Below, in pieces: positions 15,084 through 23,938 of a stretch of DNA of 64,000 nucleotides; the first letter of the stretch is position 1; the number at the start of each line of letters is the position of its first letter. This DNA is from Effusibacillus lacus (GTDB taxonomy: Bacteria; Bacillota; Bacilli; Tumebacillales; Effusibacillaceae), in assembly GCF_002335525.1 (NCBI RefSeq), contig NZ_BDUF01000063.1:1-64000 (forward strand), given 5' to 3'. The notes beneath the pieces are model-generated. The model was not told where the DNA came from. It worked only from the letters and a program-made list of their open reading frames with translations, and did no database searches. A program made the translations under genes and the position numbers.

Positions 15084-16647
15084 GATTTTTTGCTCCTTCC
15101 ATATGCATTTTTCTCAAAATATGTTTCTGTATCTTGCCGACAGAGGTACGGGGCAGTTCTGTCACAATTTCCACAAATTCCGGAACTTTAAATTTGGCCA
15201 ATCTGGTTTGACAAAACGATATGATTTCATCCGGAGACACATGATGTTCCTCACGCAATACCACATATGCCTTTATGGTTTCATCCCGTATCTCATCGGG
15301 AATTCCGATGACCGCACAGTCGAATACGCCCGGATGTTGAATAATGACCCTTTCGATTTCATTGGCCGCCACATTTTCGCCAGCCCGTTTAATCATGTCT
15401 TTTTTACGGTCTACAAAGAAAAAGTACCCTTCCTCATCCATCCGGACATTGTCTCCGGTATATAACCAGCCGTCCTTCAGTGCCTCTTCGGTTGCTTGTT
15501 GATTGTTAAAATATCCCTTCATGACCGTTCTTCCGGGAACTCCTTTGACAATCAGCTCTCCGGCCTCTCCCTGCGGCACCTCGTTGCCAAAATCGTCAAC
15601 AATTTTCACTTCATACCCCAAAACCGGCCTTCCGATTCCCATGTTCTTGCATACTCCATCGATAGGGTTCATCAGGGGAGTTCCGATCGTTTCGGTCATT
15701 CCATACAACTGCAACAGCTTTGTATTGTAATTCTCTTCAAATGCAGCCAGTTGTTCTTCCGAAACAACTTGCGCAAACCAGACCACGCGCAGATTGTGAT
15801 CCCGATCAGCCGGATCGTACTTTTGTCGCAAAATCATCCGAATTGGCGCAGCAAAGAGAGAACCGACAGTCGCTCCCAATCTGTTCGCCTGCTTGAAATA
15901 ACGGGAAGCGCTAAAGCGTTCGGTCATCGCTATACTTGCACCCACGGTGAGGGCTGACATGGAAGAATAATATTGCGCGTTTGCATGGAACAAGGGAAGT
16001 ACGATGAATTGTCGGTCGTCGGGAGTCAAACGAATCGATTTTGACATCACTTCTCCAGCATACAAGTAGTTGGCATGGGTGATGAGTACGCCTTTTGGAC
16101 GGGAAGTGGTTCCCGATGTATACATCATGGCGGCTACATCTTCGGAATCAAGCGGTACGATGGGGATTTCCCCTCTTGATTGTTCCATGATCCGGTCCAA
16201 ACTTTTGTCTTGGTATTCGGTACCTTCATAACGGGCCAGCCAGATATCTCGAATCGGCAGTGTATCCTTGATATTGTTGAACTTATTCAGGTAGGTTTCC
16301 TCGGTAATAAGCAACACCGACTTCGAATGTCCCAATATATATTCCATCTCTTCTTCGGTTGACAGGATATTGGTCGGTACCATGACCGCCCCAATCTGTG
16401 CCAGCGAAAACCAGGAAATCATAAATTCCAGGCAATTGGGCAGATGAAGGGTGACCTTGTCCTCTTTTTTTACCCCAAATTCAAGAAGGGCCGTTGCAAG
16501 TCGATTCACTTTATCTGCGAACTCCCGATATGTGAGAGCAAACAGTTGCTCCTTGTTATCTTCAAATACGAGAAAAGTTTTGTCCGGGTGATGTGTTACT
16601 TTTTCAGTCAGCAGATCGCGAAGTGTACGATTTCCAATTATGTCCAT
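15076..16647 (-). CDS. AMP-forming acyl-CoA synthetase (CaiC-like)
   Basis: 523 residues of the ANL superfamily. The P-loop is MMYTSGTTSRPKGVLITH (~residues 180-197), followed by LYGMTETIGTP, GWLYTGDNVRMDEEGYFFFVDRKKDMIKRAGENVAANEIE and the C-terminal catalytic lysine segment TSVGKIQK. It would activate a carboxylic acid to its CoA thioester. A GGGAGG 8 nt before the ATG lies inside a long hairpin (16654-16683). The substrate is unknown; the AtoE-type transporter upstream suggests a short-chain acid such as acetoacetate or butyrate. Confidence 0.86.
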   Translation of the reverse strand: MDIIGNRTLRDLLTEKVTHHPDKTFLVFEDNKEQLFALTYREFADKVNRLATALLEFGVKKEDKVTLHLPNCLEFMISWFSLAQIGAVMVPTNILSTEEEMEYILGHSKSVLLITEETYLNKFNNIKDTLPIRDIWLARYEGTEYQDKSLDRIMEQSRGEIPIVPLDSEDVAAMMYTSGTTSRPKGVLITHANYLYAGEVMSKSIRLTPDDRQFIVLPLFHANAQYYSSMSALTVGASIAMTERFSASRYFKQANRLGATVGSLFAAPIRMILRQKYDPADRDHNLRVVWFAQVVSEEQLAAFEENYNTKLLQLYGMTETIGTPLMNPIDGVCKNMGIGRPVLGYEVKIVDDFGNEVPQGEAGELIVKGVPGRTVMKGYFNNQQATEEALKDGWLYTGDNVRMDEEGYFFFVDRKKDMIKRAGENVAANEIERVIIQHPGVFDCAVIGIPDEIRDETIKAYVVLREEHHVSPDEIISFCQTRLAKFKVPEFVEIVTELPRTSVGKIQKHILRKMHMEGAKNHG

Positions 16648-16653
16648 AAGAAA

Positions 16654-16683
16654 AACCTCCCCAAAAAACTTTTTTGGGAGGTT
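16654..16683 (-). terminator. Terminator-like hairpin that buries the ribosome binding site
   Basis: On the minus strand AACCTCCC pairs with GGGAGGTT, extended by A6/T6, then TTTTTCTT. It resembles a terminator for the upstream regulator gene, but its 3' arm is also the GGGAGG of the acyl-CoA synthetase 8 nt downstream. Confidence 0.6.
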
Positions 16684-16705
16684 ATAAATGCAAATATTAT
16701 GCCAA

Positions 16706-18130
16706 TCATAGACCGTACTTTTTTTTCTTCCGGACCAAAGTGGCCAAATCTATGCCGAGCGTCTCCGCACAACGCTTTAACGGACGGTAATTCGTCAGGT
16801 GCCAACTCAGGATTTGCCTTTCATGATCGTTTAAAATTTCCTTCAGGCTTTTTCTTTGGAAGGACTGTTTAAAGTCATGTTCGTTAGGAGGTGCTGCGGA
16901 CGCACGGTGACTGCTCAGAATATTTACGGGCAGCAGGTGTTCATCAATCGCATCCTTGTCCGATGTCAAAATTATTCGTTCCACCATATTCTTGAGCTCG
17001 CGGACGTTCCCGGGCCATTCATATGCAAGCAGCTTGTCGACTGCTGCGGGAGTTAAAATTTTGCTTGTCCGATGTTTATTGTTGAATTGATTAAAAAAGT
17101 GCATCAAAAGAGCGACAACATCATCCTTACGCTCCCTGAGGGGAGGAACCTGAAGAATTAACACGTTAAGCCTGTAGAAAAGATCTTTTCGAAAACGTTT
17201 TTCTTGTATTAAGGTCTCCAGATGAGCATTGGTCGCCGCAATTATACGAACATCAATCGGTATGGGTTTCGTTCCCCCCAATCTTTGAATTTCCATGTCC
17301 TGCAGCACACCCAGCAGTTTTACCTGCAAGGATAAAGGCATTTCGCCTATCTCATCAAGGAAAACAGTCCCATTGTTTGCCACCTCAAATAAACCGGCTT
17401 TTCCCTGGCGGCCTGCGCCGGTAAATGCTCCCGCCTCGTACCCGAACAATTCGGATTCCAACAGATGCTCGGGAATGGCTCCGCAATTCACTTTGACGAA
17501 AGTTCCTTTTTTTTGGCGGTCACTGATATAATGTATATATTTCGCCAATACATCTTTTCCGACCCCTGATTCTCCAAGAATAAGGATCGGAGTGTCGGTG
17601 GACGCAATTTTTTTTGCCAAAGAAATAATTCTCTCCATTGCATGACTCCGGTAAATCATCTGTCCGCCTTCCAGTTCCGCAGACTGGACCTCTTGCAGCG
17701 TTTGTCGATATCCCTCATTTAATGCTCTTGTCTCATCCAACTGTCGTTTAAGTTCATTCAATTCCGTAAGATCCCTCACATTTGCAATTACACGCAACAA
17801 ATTGCCTGCATCGTCAAAAACCGGAATCGCACTTACCAAACCTTCGGAACCATTAAAATAATCAATGACACTGGTCACTGTTTTTCTTTTCCGGATGGCT
17901 TCGGCTACCACCGAATTGGGGAGCCAACCATTATCCAATAATTGAAAAACAGTGTGAGCGTCCAATTGGGCGGGGGTCAATCCCGAGATTCGCAAGAATG
18001 CCTTGTTATACCAAGTCGTAAGTCCGTTTCCGTCCGTAATGTAAATCCCATCATATAAACTATCGATCAGGTGCTTTAGTAAAAGTTCAGACTCATAAAC
18101 TCGCTTGGACAGATCAATCATGCGGATCAC
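16706..18130 (-). CDS. PAS-containing sigma-54-dependent activator
   Basis: 474 residues: an N-terminal PAS domain (LIDSLYDGIYITDGNGLTTWYNKAF, ~20-130), a short coiled linker, an AAA+ domain (GESGVGKDVLA Walker A, canonical GAFTGA loop in YEAGAFTGAGRQGK, GTVFLDEIGEMP Walker B) and a C-terminal Fis-like HTH (LKRCAETLGIDLATLVRKKKKYG). It lies between the transporter and acyl-CoA synthetase genes, so it probably controls the sigma-54 promoter at 19812. Start: ATG 18130, though the ATG at 18121 is possible; AAGGTGATC is the only ribosome site near. Confidence 0.88.
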   Translation of the reverse strand: MIRMIDLSKRVYESELLLKHLIDSLYDGIYITDGNGLTTWYNKAFLRISGLTPAQLDAHTVFQLLDNGWLPNSVVAEAIRKRKTVTSVIDYFNGSEGLVSAIPVFDDAGNLLRVIANVRDLTELNELKRQLDETRALNEGYRQTLQEVQSAELEGGQMIYRSHAMERIISLAKKIASTDTPILILGESGVGKDVLAKYIHYISDRQKKGTFVKVNCGAIPEHLLESELFGYEAGAFTGAGRQGKAGLFEVANNGTVFLDEIGEMPLSLQVKLLGVLQDMEIQRLGGTKPIPIDVRIIAATNAHLETLIQEKRFRKDLFYRLNVLILQVPPLRERKDDVVALLMHFFNQFNNKHRTSKILTPAAVDKLLAYEWPGNVRELKNMVERIILTSDKDAIDEHLLPVNILSSHRASAAPPNEHDFKQSFQRKSLKEILNDHERQILSWHLTNYRPLKRCAETLGIDLATLVRKKKKYGL

Positions 18131-18149
18131 CTTATGTTTTGAATATTTT

Positions 18150-18257
18150 TAATATATGCATTATCGCATATATTCGGCAAAAATGCATATGCAAAATTGC
18201 ATATTTCGCGACAACTGAAAGCCATGACCCACTATCGGAAGAGGAATCATGGCTTTC
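18150..18257 (-). promoter_or_regulatory. Leader with ATGCATAT dyads and an 11-bp inverted repeat
   Basis: Upstream of the PAS activator several AT-rich dyads built on ATGCAT/GCATAT occur at 18155-18205. GAAAGCCATGA (18217-18227) and TCATGGCTTTC (18247-18257) form an 11-bp inverted repeat just after the transporter stop. The latter could be a weak terminator or processing hairpin, the former operator-like sites; neither is proven. Confidence 0.4.
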
Positions 18258-18275
18258 GCTTTGATTTTGCGGTTT

Positions 18276-19709
18276 TTACAGATGAAGGGGCATCAGGAAC
18301 ATGCCAATGCTGGTGATGATAATGTATACCAGCAGCAACATGGTACAGAATCCGGCGATTTGACCGAATTTTGTCCTGGTGATATCCAACAGGGCGATTG
18401 CCCAGAACGGTTGAATCAGGTGAGACATCATATCTCCCCAACTGTAAGCGAGAGTTGTACTTGCGGGACTGATACCCAGTTCTTTGGCCGCCTTTAACAG
18501 ATAGGGGGCCTCAATCACCCACTTGGAACCGCCGGATGGGACAAAGTAACCCAATATACCGGAATACCAATATACAATGGGCAAGAACGTTTGTGGCGTT
18601 GAAATGGAAGTAAAAAACGTAGTCAATACATGTCCCAGATCGGTATAGGATATCAGCCCGAAGATACCTCCGTACAGCGGGAATTGCACAAGAATTCCCC
18701 ATGCTCCCTGCACGCCTCTCTTACATCCTTCCAAAAACACTATGGGTCTCCAGGTCAGGAAGAGGGCCAAAGTCAAGAATAACAGGTTATAAGTGTCAAT
18801 ACTCCAACCTGCAATTCCTTTCGACGTAAAAATGTTAATGAGAAAGTACAGGCTGGCAACTCCTAAAATAATGTTCCAACCGGGCCACCAAGCCATCCGG
18901 TCGGCAGGGCTGAGATCGGCGGGACGTTGGAAATCGCTTTCTTTGGTAATGGAATCCAATACGCTTTGCTCCATCTTGACCCGGGATTTCTTCGGAGTTA
19001 ACAACGTCAAAATCAATGCGGTGGTAACAATGGTTACAAGGACCAAGAGGATATTAAATTGTGAGAAGATCGTTCGCGTTACTGGAATTAAATCAGTCAA
19101 AATTTTATCTTTGAGCAGAAAATTATCCGGAGTTGCCACAAGCAATGTGGCAGACCCGGAAAGTCCCGCATGCCAGAGCGTTGCGATTCCGACATAAGCG
19201 GCGGCCACCAGTAAGCGCATGTCCGATTTCGGATTGTGTTTGGCAACAAACGGAACAAAGGTGGCTGACACCACAACGGTCAATGCCCAGTTAATATAAC
19301 CGGTCAGGAGAGATACGACGGCAACCAGTAAGGTGGCCTGCCAGGGTTTATCCGGATTGGGGCGGGAACCCAACCAGTTTAACGCCCTTTTGGTTGCCGG
19401 GGCGGTGGCACAGACATACGCCACCAGGATTGCAAAACTGAATTGGGCCATAAGCGGCAGCAAAACCCAAAGTCCTTTTCCCCAAACTTGAGCCGCTTTA
19501 ACGGGGGAAGCGTTCCCAAATGCGATAGTCATAAGAAATACGATAATGGAAAGAATGACAGCAATGATCCAAGCGTCAGGAACCCATTTTTGAGTCCATT
19601 CACTGGTCGATAACGCAAAATTCCGAAACCGGTCAAGAATCCCATTCGGTTTGTCGTATTCAGATGAGGGGTATTGGTTTGAATTTTCAAATAAATTGTT
19701 TTGTGACAT
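18276..19709 (-). CDS. Short-chain fatty acid transporter, AtoE family
   Basis: 477-residue polytopic membrane protein of the AtoE/short-chain fatty acid transporter family, with about 11-12 hydrophobic segments and signature stretches WHAGLSGSATLLVATP, YSGILGYFVPSGGSKWVIEAPYLL and YSWGDMMSHLIQPFWAIALL. Expected role is uptake of acetoacetate, butyrate or similar acids. I moved the start to ATG 19709, preceded by GGGAGG 7 nt upstream; the longer open frame would run through the sigma-54 promoter. It is the first gene of the minus-strand operon ending at 13116. Confidence 0.9.
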   Translation of the reverse strand: MSQNNLFENSNQYPSSEYDKPNGILDRFRNFALSTSEWTQKWVPDAWIIAVILSIIVFLMTIAFGNASPVKAAQVWGKGLWVLLPLMAQFSFAILVAYVCATAPATKRALNWLGSRPNPDKPWQATLLVAVVSLLTGYINWALTVVVSATFVPFVAKHNPKSDMRLLVAAAYVGIATLWHAGLSGSATLLVATPDNFLLKDKILTDLIPVTRTIFSQFNILLVLVTIVTTALILTLLTPKKSRVKMEQSVLDSITKESDFQRPADLSPADRMAWWPGWNIILGVASLYFLINIFTSKGIAGWSIDTYNLLFLTLALFLTWRPIVFLEGCKRGVQGAWGILVQFPLYGGIFGLISYTDLGHVLTTFFTSISTPQTFLPIVYWYSGILGYFVPSGGSKWVIEAPYLLKAAKELGISPASTTLAYSWGDMMSHLIQPFWAIALLDITRTKFGQIAGFCTMLLLVYIIITSIGMFLMPLHL

Positions 19710-19811
19710 TTTTGGTCCTCCCTGGTTGATATGATTTTGAGAATTTAAATATGGCAATTTTTGAAATACGATGTAACACCCTCTTTCATCCTCCTTGTTA
19801 CAATTCAGCAA

Positions 19812-19827
19812 GCAAGTTCCATGCCAA
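19812..19827 (-). promoter_or_regulatory. Sigma-54 promoter of the transporter operon
   Basis: Read on the minus strand, TTGGCATGGAACTTGC matches TGGCAYRNNNNTTGC with GG and GC exactly 10 nt apart (complements of 19824-19825 and 19812-19813). About 90 bp further upstream is a perfect dyad ACTTAC-TAAAA-GTAAGT (19909-19925), a candidate enhancer site for the PAS activator. Confidence 0.82.
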
Positions 19828-20011
19828 TCCATGTTTGTAGCAGCAACTTTCTTTTGCGGTAGATGAGCGGTTTATTTTTTCTTTGACCCGTTATTGTAAC
19901 TTTGTTATACTTACTAAAAGTAAGTAAAAATGACACCTTATTTACCTCAGGTGTTATCTCGTTGAGGCCGGTACTTGACTGTAAACATGTAATGAAGTGG
20001 GGGAAATTGCA

Positions 20012-20593
20012 GTGGCCAAGTTGGACTATTATTTCGATTATGCATGTCCCTGGTGTTATCTGGGGACGAAGACGGTTCGCGAACTGGCAGCGGAAGGGGT
20101 CGAAGTGACTTACCATGTCTGGAAGATGCCCTCGAACGTGACCCCGCCGCCAAAACCGGAAGGCTATTACGAAGCGGGGAAGGCCCGCTTGAAGGAACTG
20201 AAAGAGGAAATGGGCATGCCGCTGGTTACTCCGATCCAAAAAGAAACGGTTCCGGCCCTGATTGCCACCAAAGTCGCTGACAAGCTGGGGGCCGCCGCCT
20301 CCTATGTGGAAGCGGTATTCCATGCACACTGGGGGGAGCAGAAGGATATTTCCAATCAGGAAACTCTCGTACAGCTGGCAAAGCAGATCGGGCTTGATGA
20401 GGCCACCTTTCGGTCGGAACTGGCAAAAGCCGAAGCGGTTCAGGCATACAATAAGGATCTGGAACAAGCGGCCCAACTGGAGATCTCCACAATTCCTTCT
20501 TATCGCAACGGGGGAAAACAACTGCTGATCCACCATTTTAACGACATGCCCACATTGGATACTCTTCGGGAACTGGCTAGGAAAACCGAATGA
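20012..20593 (+). CDS. DsbA-family (FrnE-like) thiol oxidoreductase
   Basis: 193 residues, thioredoxin fold with an inserted helical domain. The CPWC active site is near the N-terminus (DYYFDYACPWCYLG) and a cis-proline loop is seen in ISTIPSYRNGG. There is no signal peptide, so it is cytoplasmic, as for FrnE and 2-hydroxychromene-2-carboxylate isomerase relatives. GTG at 20012 is preferred because GGGGGA lies 9 nt upstream; the alternative GTG at 19997 lacks a site. A strong terminator follows. Confidence 0.85.
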   Translation: MAKLDYYFDYACPWCYLGTKTVRELAAEGVEVTYHVWKMPSNVTPPPKPEGYYEAGKARLKELKEEMGMPLVTPIQKETVPALIATKVADKLGAAASYVEAVFHAHWGEQKDISNQETLVQLAKQIGLDEATFRSELAKAEAVQAYNKDLEQAAQLEISTIPSYRNGGKQLLIHHFNDMPTLDTLRELARKTE

Positions 20594-20608
20594 TGGAACC
20601 CAGATTAT

Positions 20609-20643
20609 AAGCCACAGTTCAGTTCGTACTGAAACTGTGGCTT
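20609..20643. terminator. Bidirectional terminator
   Basis: AAGCCACAGTT (20609-20619) / AACTGTGGCTT (20633-20643), a perfect 11-bp stem between convergent genes; TTGCCTTAT follows on the plus strand and ATAATC on the minus. Confidence 0.75.
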
Positions 20644-20652
20644 TGCCTTATA

Positions 20653-21741
20653 TCAAGCCATGGGAACCTGGGGAATGATGCGCCCTTCGATTCTCTCAAA
20701 AATGTCGTCCAAATCCCTGCCGGTTATGGTCAAGCCGTGGTTTTTCAATCCAATGACCGCACGTGTCGGATCATCAGCCTGACGAACGAGTTCCGCTACC
20801 GCCTTGGCAAGTTCAACGGTTCCGCAGGGGTAATTGATCTGGGTCGAAGGGATTCCCTCCATCCAAGCGTGGATGTGGACAATCGCACCCACTTCCGGGT
20901 GTTCCGTATAGATCATCCAGTGCTCAATAGCGTCAACGGACACTCGCCGCGGCTGAACATTTGGAGGAACGCTCAACAGCATCGTATTCCGATCAGAGTC
21001 AAAGCCTTTAATCAAGAGCATATCTTGACCGATCTGCCGCAAATTTCCCTTGTTTACCCCGCTCCCGCTCATCCAGAAGCGGGTGCTGTCTTTGCGGGCG
21101 CTGAGATTTCCATAGCTGAGTCCGCCAATTCCGTATAATCGTTTGACGTGGCGGAAATCCTCCGGAGGAAGAATTTCCTGAATCGGGAAAGGAGCCGGCC
21201 ACAGATTCATCGCTTCAATTTTATTGCCGGCTTGGCGGACTTTCTCCGTAACCTCATCCCCCTCCCACAATTCCTCGGGCAAATCCTGGTGAAAATCGTT
21301 GTTAATAATCAAGTTCGAAGTGGCAAGAGGTTCCAGGCGTTCCAGGATTTTGTCAAAATAAACGTCTTCCTGTCCAGCTTCGTAGGGAACCCTGTAATAT
21401 CCCTGTTCCAGCGTGACAAAGTAGGTTTCGAAAACATCGGATGTGCGAACTATATAGATCAGCAAGTTAGACAGTGCGCGAATCAGAATCGGGTAACCGG
21501 CCCTCAGAATACTTTCTGGAACAGTATTGCTTTCAATCAAGGTCACCACATAGGTAGCCTGAGCTTTTCGCCGGTAAGGCCGCGGCGATTGCGGATCCGC
21601 GAAGTTCAGCACCAACCGGGCGGTTTCCTGCGGCGACTCGATCATCCGATATCCTTTTGACTCAAGTTTTTGTCGGAGACCATCGGCAAACCACTTTTGA
21701 AAACTCGTAAGCATTTCTCCGGAAAAAATAAAGCTTGACAT
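20653..21741 (-). CDS. Class II aldolase/adducin-family protein with extra N-terminal domain
   Basis: 362 residues. The C-terminal ~170 residues are a class II aldolase fold: GIGGLSYGNLSAR, FWMSGSGVNKGNL, the metal-binding HIHAW and a third His in LKNHGLT. The N-terminal ~180 residues (LVLNFADPQSPRPYRRKAQATYVVTLIE...) are not part of the usual ~220-residue aldolases and I do not recognise a named domain there. The C-terminus ends soon after LDDIFERIEGRI. Cytoplasmic, monocistronic, ATG 21741 with GGAGG upstream. Substrate unknown. Confidence 0.75.
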   Translation of the reverse strand: MSSFIFSGEMLTSFQKWFADGLRQKLESKGYRMIESPQETARLVLNFADPQSPRPYRRKAQATYVVTLIESNTVPESILRAGYPILIRALSNLLIYIVRTSDVFETYFVTLEQGYYRVPYEAGQEDVYFDKILERLEPLATSNLIINNDFHQDLPEELWEGDEVTEKVRQAGNKIEAMNLWPAPFPIQEILPPEDFRHVKRLYGIGGLSYGNLSARKDSTRFWMSGSGVNKGNLRQIGQDMLLIKGFDSDRNTMLLSVPPNVQPRRVSVDAIEHWMIYTEHPEVGAIVHIHAWMEGIPSTQINYPCGTVELAKAVAELVRQADDPTRAVIGLKNHGLTITGRDLDDIFERIEGRIIPQVPMA

Positions 21742-21898
21742 ATTAACCTCCTGGTTGCATCAACTTTTTTACACCAAATAGCAGTATTTCCCGATCGCCC
21801 AGAATATTTCACTTAACGACAAACAACTTTGAATATAAAAACGAAAAATGTTAACACAATGGCAAATATCGTGCATCCAGAATCGGGGGAAAGGATAT

Positions 21899-22756
21899 AT
21901 GCAAAAAATGAGCAACGAAGTAGTGGCTGTGATTGGAGGGTCTTCCGGAATCGGCAAGGAATCGGCCAAGTTGTTCGCAAAACTTGGGGCGCGGGTCATC
22001 TTGATTGCCAGAGGGGAAAACCGTCTTCAATCGACAGCCGAAGAAATCAAAGGATTGGGCGGTACTGTGGAAGTTATTGCGGCTGATGTTTCCTCCCCCT
22101 GGAAAGTGAAAGAAGCGGCGGGGTGGATTGAGAAGAATCATGGTCGTCTGGATGCAATGATTTTCAGTGCAGCCGTTTTTTACTTGTCGCCGGTGGAGAC
22201 GATGGAGCTGTCGTTGGCCAAGCAGTCGATGGATATCAACTATTGGGGGGCCGTGCACGTAACCCAATCATTTTTGCCTTTAATTCGAAAAGGAAACAGG
22301 AAGAGCCTGGTGTATCTCTCATCGCTGTCCGCTCAGTGCACTCCGCCCTTTTTTACCGCTTATGCCGCAACCAAGCATGCGCTGCGCGGTTTTGTATTGT
22401 CTTTGCGGCAGGAACTACAACCGGAAGGAATTCATGTCGGAATGGTTTCACCCGGCCCGATCAATACTCCGTTGATTGAAAATGACATTCATCAGGACAT
22501 GTATCGTTTGCCGAAGGGAATTCCGGTACTAAGGCCTGAAGATGCTGCAAGGGGAGTGGTGAAGGCGGTTTTGAAGCAAAAAAAGGATCTGGTGATACCG
22601 TGGGGATTATCTCTTGCAGCCAAGCTGTCTGCTGCGTTTCCCTCAATGGTGGAGATGTATTACCGCCTTTCCATTCCTGGCTGGAACGCCCATATCCTCT
22701 CCCGTACCAAAGGGGCTCGGGAGAATTGGCAGCAAGATGCGGAAGCAAGGTCATGA
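21899..22756 (+). CDS. Short-chain dehydrogenase/reductase
   Basis: 285 residues, classical SDR. The cofactor motif GGSSGIGKESA (TGxxxGxG type) is near the N-terminus, the catalytic motif YAATK follows Ser in YLSSLSAQ, and PGPINTPL is the usual substrate-loop entry. The ~30 C-terminal residues are hydrophobic (SAAFPSMVEMYYRLSIPGW), suggesting membrane contact as in lipid-acting SDRs. GGGGGAAAGG upstream favours ATG 21899; the second ATG (21908) is an alternative. First gene of a probable operon running to 26127. Confidence 0.82.
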   Translation: MQKMSNEVVAVIGGSSGIGKESAKLFAKLGARVILIARGENRLQSTAEEIKGLGGTVEVIAADVSSPWKVKEAAGWIEKNHGRLDAMIFSAAVFYLSPVETMELSLAKQSMDINYWGAVHVTQSFLPLIRKGNRKSLVYLSSLSAQCTPPFFTAYAATKHALRGFVLSLRQELQPEGIHVGMVSPGPINTPLIENDIHQDMYRLPKGIPVLRPEDAARGVVKAVLKQKKDLVIPWGLSLAAKLSAAFPSMVEMYYRLSIPGWNAHILSRTKGARENWQQDAEARS

Positions 22757-22799
22757 TTCTCAAAGCTCTATGTGGATGACGGAAGAGGATAAGCAGAAA

Positions 22800-23678
22800 A
22801 TGGAAAGATTATTCATTGTCAATGAGCATGCGGGAAAAGGAAAGACAAAAAAGCGCTGGCCAATGATTCAGCGCCATTTGGACACATTCGGGATCCGGTA
22901 CGACGCACGGTTTACTTCAAAACCAAAGGAAGCGATTGAAATAGCGAAAAAGGCAGTTCATCATTATTCCCAACTGATAGCGGTCGGAGGTGATGGAACG
23001 GTCAATGAGGTGGTGAATGGAATTGCGGGCCAGGGCACATTGTTTGGTTTAATGCCTACAGGAACAGGAAATGACTTGGCACGGACCTTACATATTCCCG
23101 ACGATCCCTACCTGGCAGTAAGATGCCTGGCGAATGGCACCCACCATCCCATGGATCTGTTGGATATTAACGGTTTCTATGTGGCGGGCGCCATTGGAAT
23201 TGGACTTGACGGTGCCGTGGCAACGGACATAAACCTGGCATCATGGAAGAAAAAAACAGGAACTGTAGGATACATTCTGAGTATGTTAAAACTGCTTTTG
23301 ACGTTTCCGCCTTTTGCCGTATCTTTGCAGATAGACGATCAGGCTTTCTTCTTTCCCAACTGCTGGCTGGTGGCAATCGGGAACTCAAAATACTACGGCG
23401 GAGGCATGAAAATTTGTCCACAAGCTGTAAATAACGATGGTGTTCTCGATCTATGCGTAGTGCATAACTTGTCCCGGATCGAGCTGCTGAAGATCTTTCC
23501 CTCTGTATTCCATGGCATGCATGTTCTGCATCCGAATGTTTTATGTTTTCAAGGAAAAAAGGTCCGGGTGACGACAGAGCGGCCGGTTCCCATTCACGGG
23601 GACGGGGAAATCCTGGGCAACACGCCAAGCGTAATTGTCGTTCGCCCCCATATATTAAATGTTTTGTTCGGGAGTTGA
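22800..23678 (+). CDS. Diacylglycerol kinase-family lipid kinase (YegS/BmrU-like)
   Basis: 292 residues. The catalytic-domain motif GGDGTVNEVVNG and the following PTGTGNDLART nucleotide loop are intact; the second domain has GAIGIGLDG and NSKYYGGGM. It phosphorylates diacylglycerol or a related lipid, or the sugar of a lipid. GAAGAGGA 10 nt upstream favours ATG 22800; another in-frame ATG at 22776 lacks a site. 43 nt after the SDR and 4 nt before the next gene. Confidence 0.87.
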   Translation: MERLFIVNEHAGKGKTKKRWPMIQRHLDTFGIRYDARFTSKPKEAIEIAKKAVHHYSQLIAVGGDGTVNEVVNGIAGQGTLFGLMPTGTGNDLARTLHIPDDPYLAVRCLANGTHHPMDLLDINGFYVAGAIGIGLDGAVATDINLASWKKKTGTVGYILSMLKLLLTFPPFAVSLQIDDQAFFFPNCWLVAIGNSKYYGGGMKICPQAVNNDGVLDLCVVHNLSRIELLKIFPSVFHGMHVLHPNVLCFQGKKVRVTTERPVPIHGDGEILGNTPSVIVVRPHILNVLFGS

Positions 23679-23682
23679 AACC

Positions 23683-23859
23683 ATGAGGTACATTTTTGTG
23701 TTTTTGTGGGCGGTAGGATGTGTCCTGGCAGGAGAAGGGATTTTACGAAAAGGGATTGTTTTTCAACTGCAAGGGATAAGACGGGGAATCTGGCTGCAGG
23801 TGTTGGCTGCCTTCATTTCTCTGGGGCTTCCCATATTGGCTGCTTTATTAATAGAATAG
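23683..23859 (+). CDS. Small membrane protein, two predicted helices
   Basis: 58 residues: MRYIFVFLWAVGCVLAGEGILRKG, a basic loop (RRG), then WLQVLAAFISLGLPILAALLIE. The two hydrophobic segments and short loop suggest a helical hairpin. It lies tightly between the lipid kinase and the phosphatase-like gene (GGGAG upstream of the ATG). I do not recognise a family; an accessory role in the same lipid pathway is only inferred from position. Confidence 0.6.
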   Translation: MRYIFVFLWAVGCVLAGEGILRKGIVFQLQGIRRGIWLQVLAAFISLGLPILAALLIE

Positions 23860-23938
23860 GGCATTCGCCCAATTTGAAACGGACAAAGAACAGGGACATT
23901 ATCTGACCAATATGGATACTGCAATGGGAGAAGCTTTC

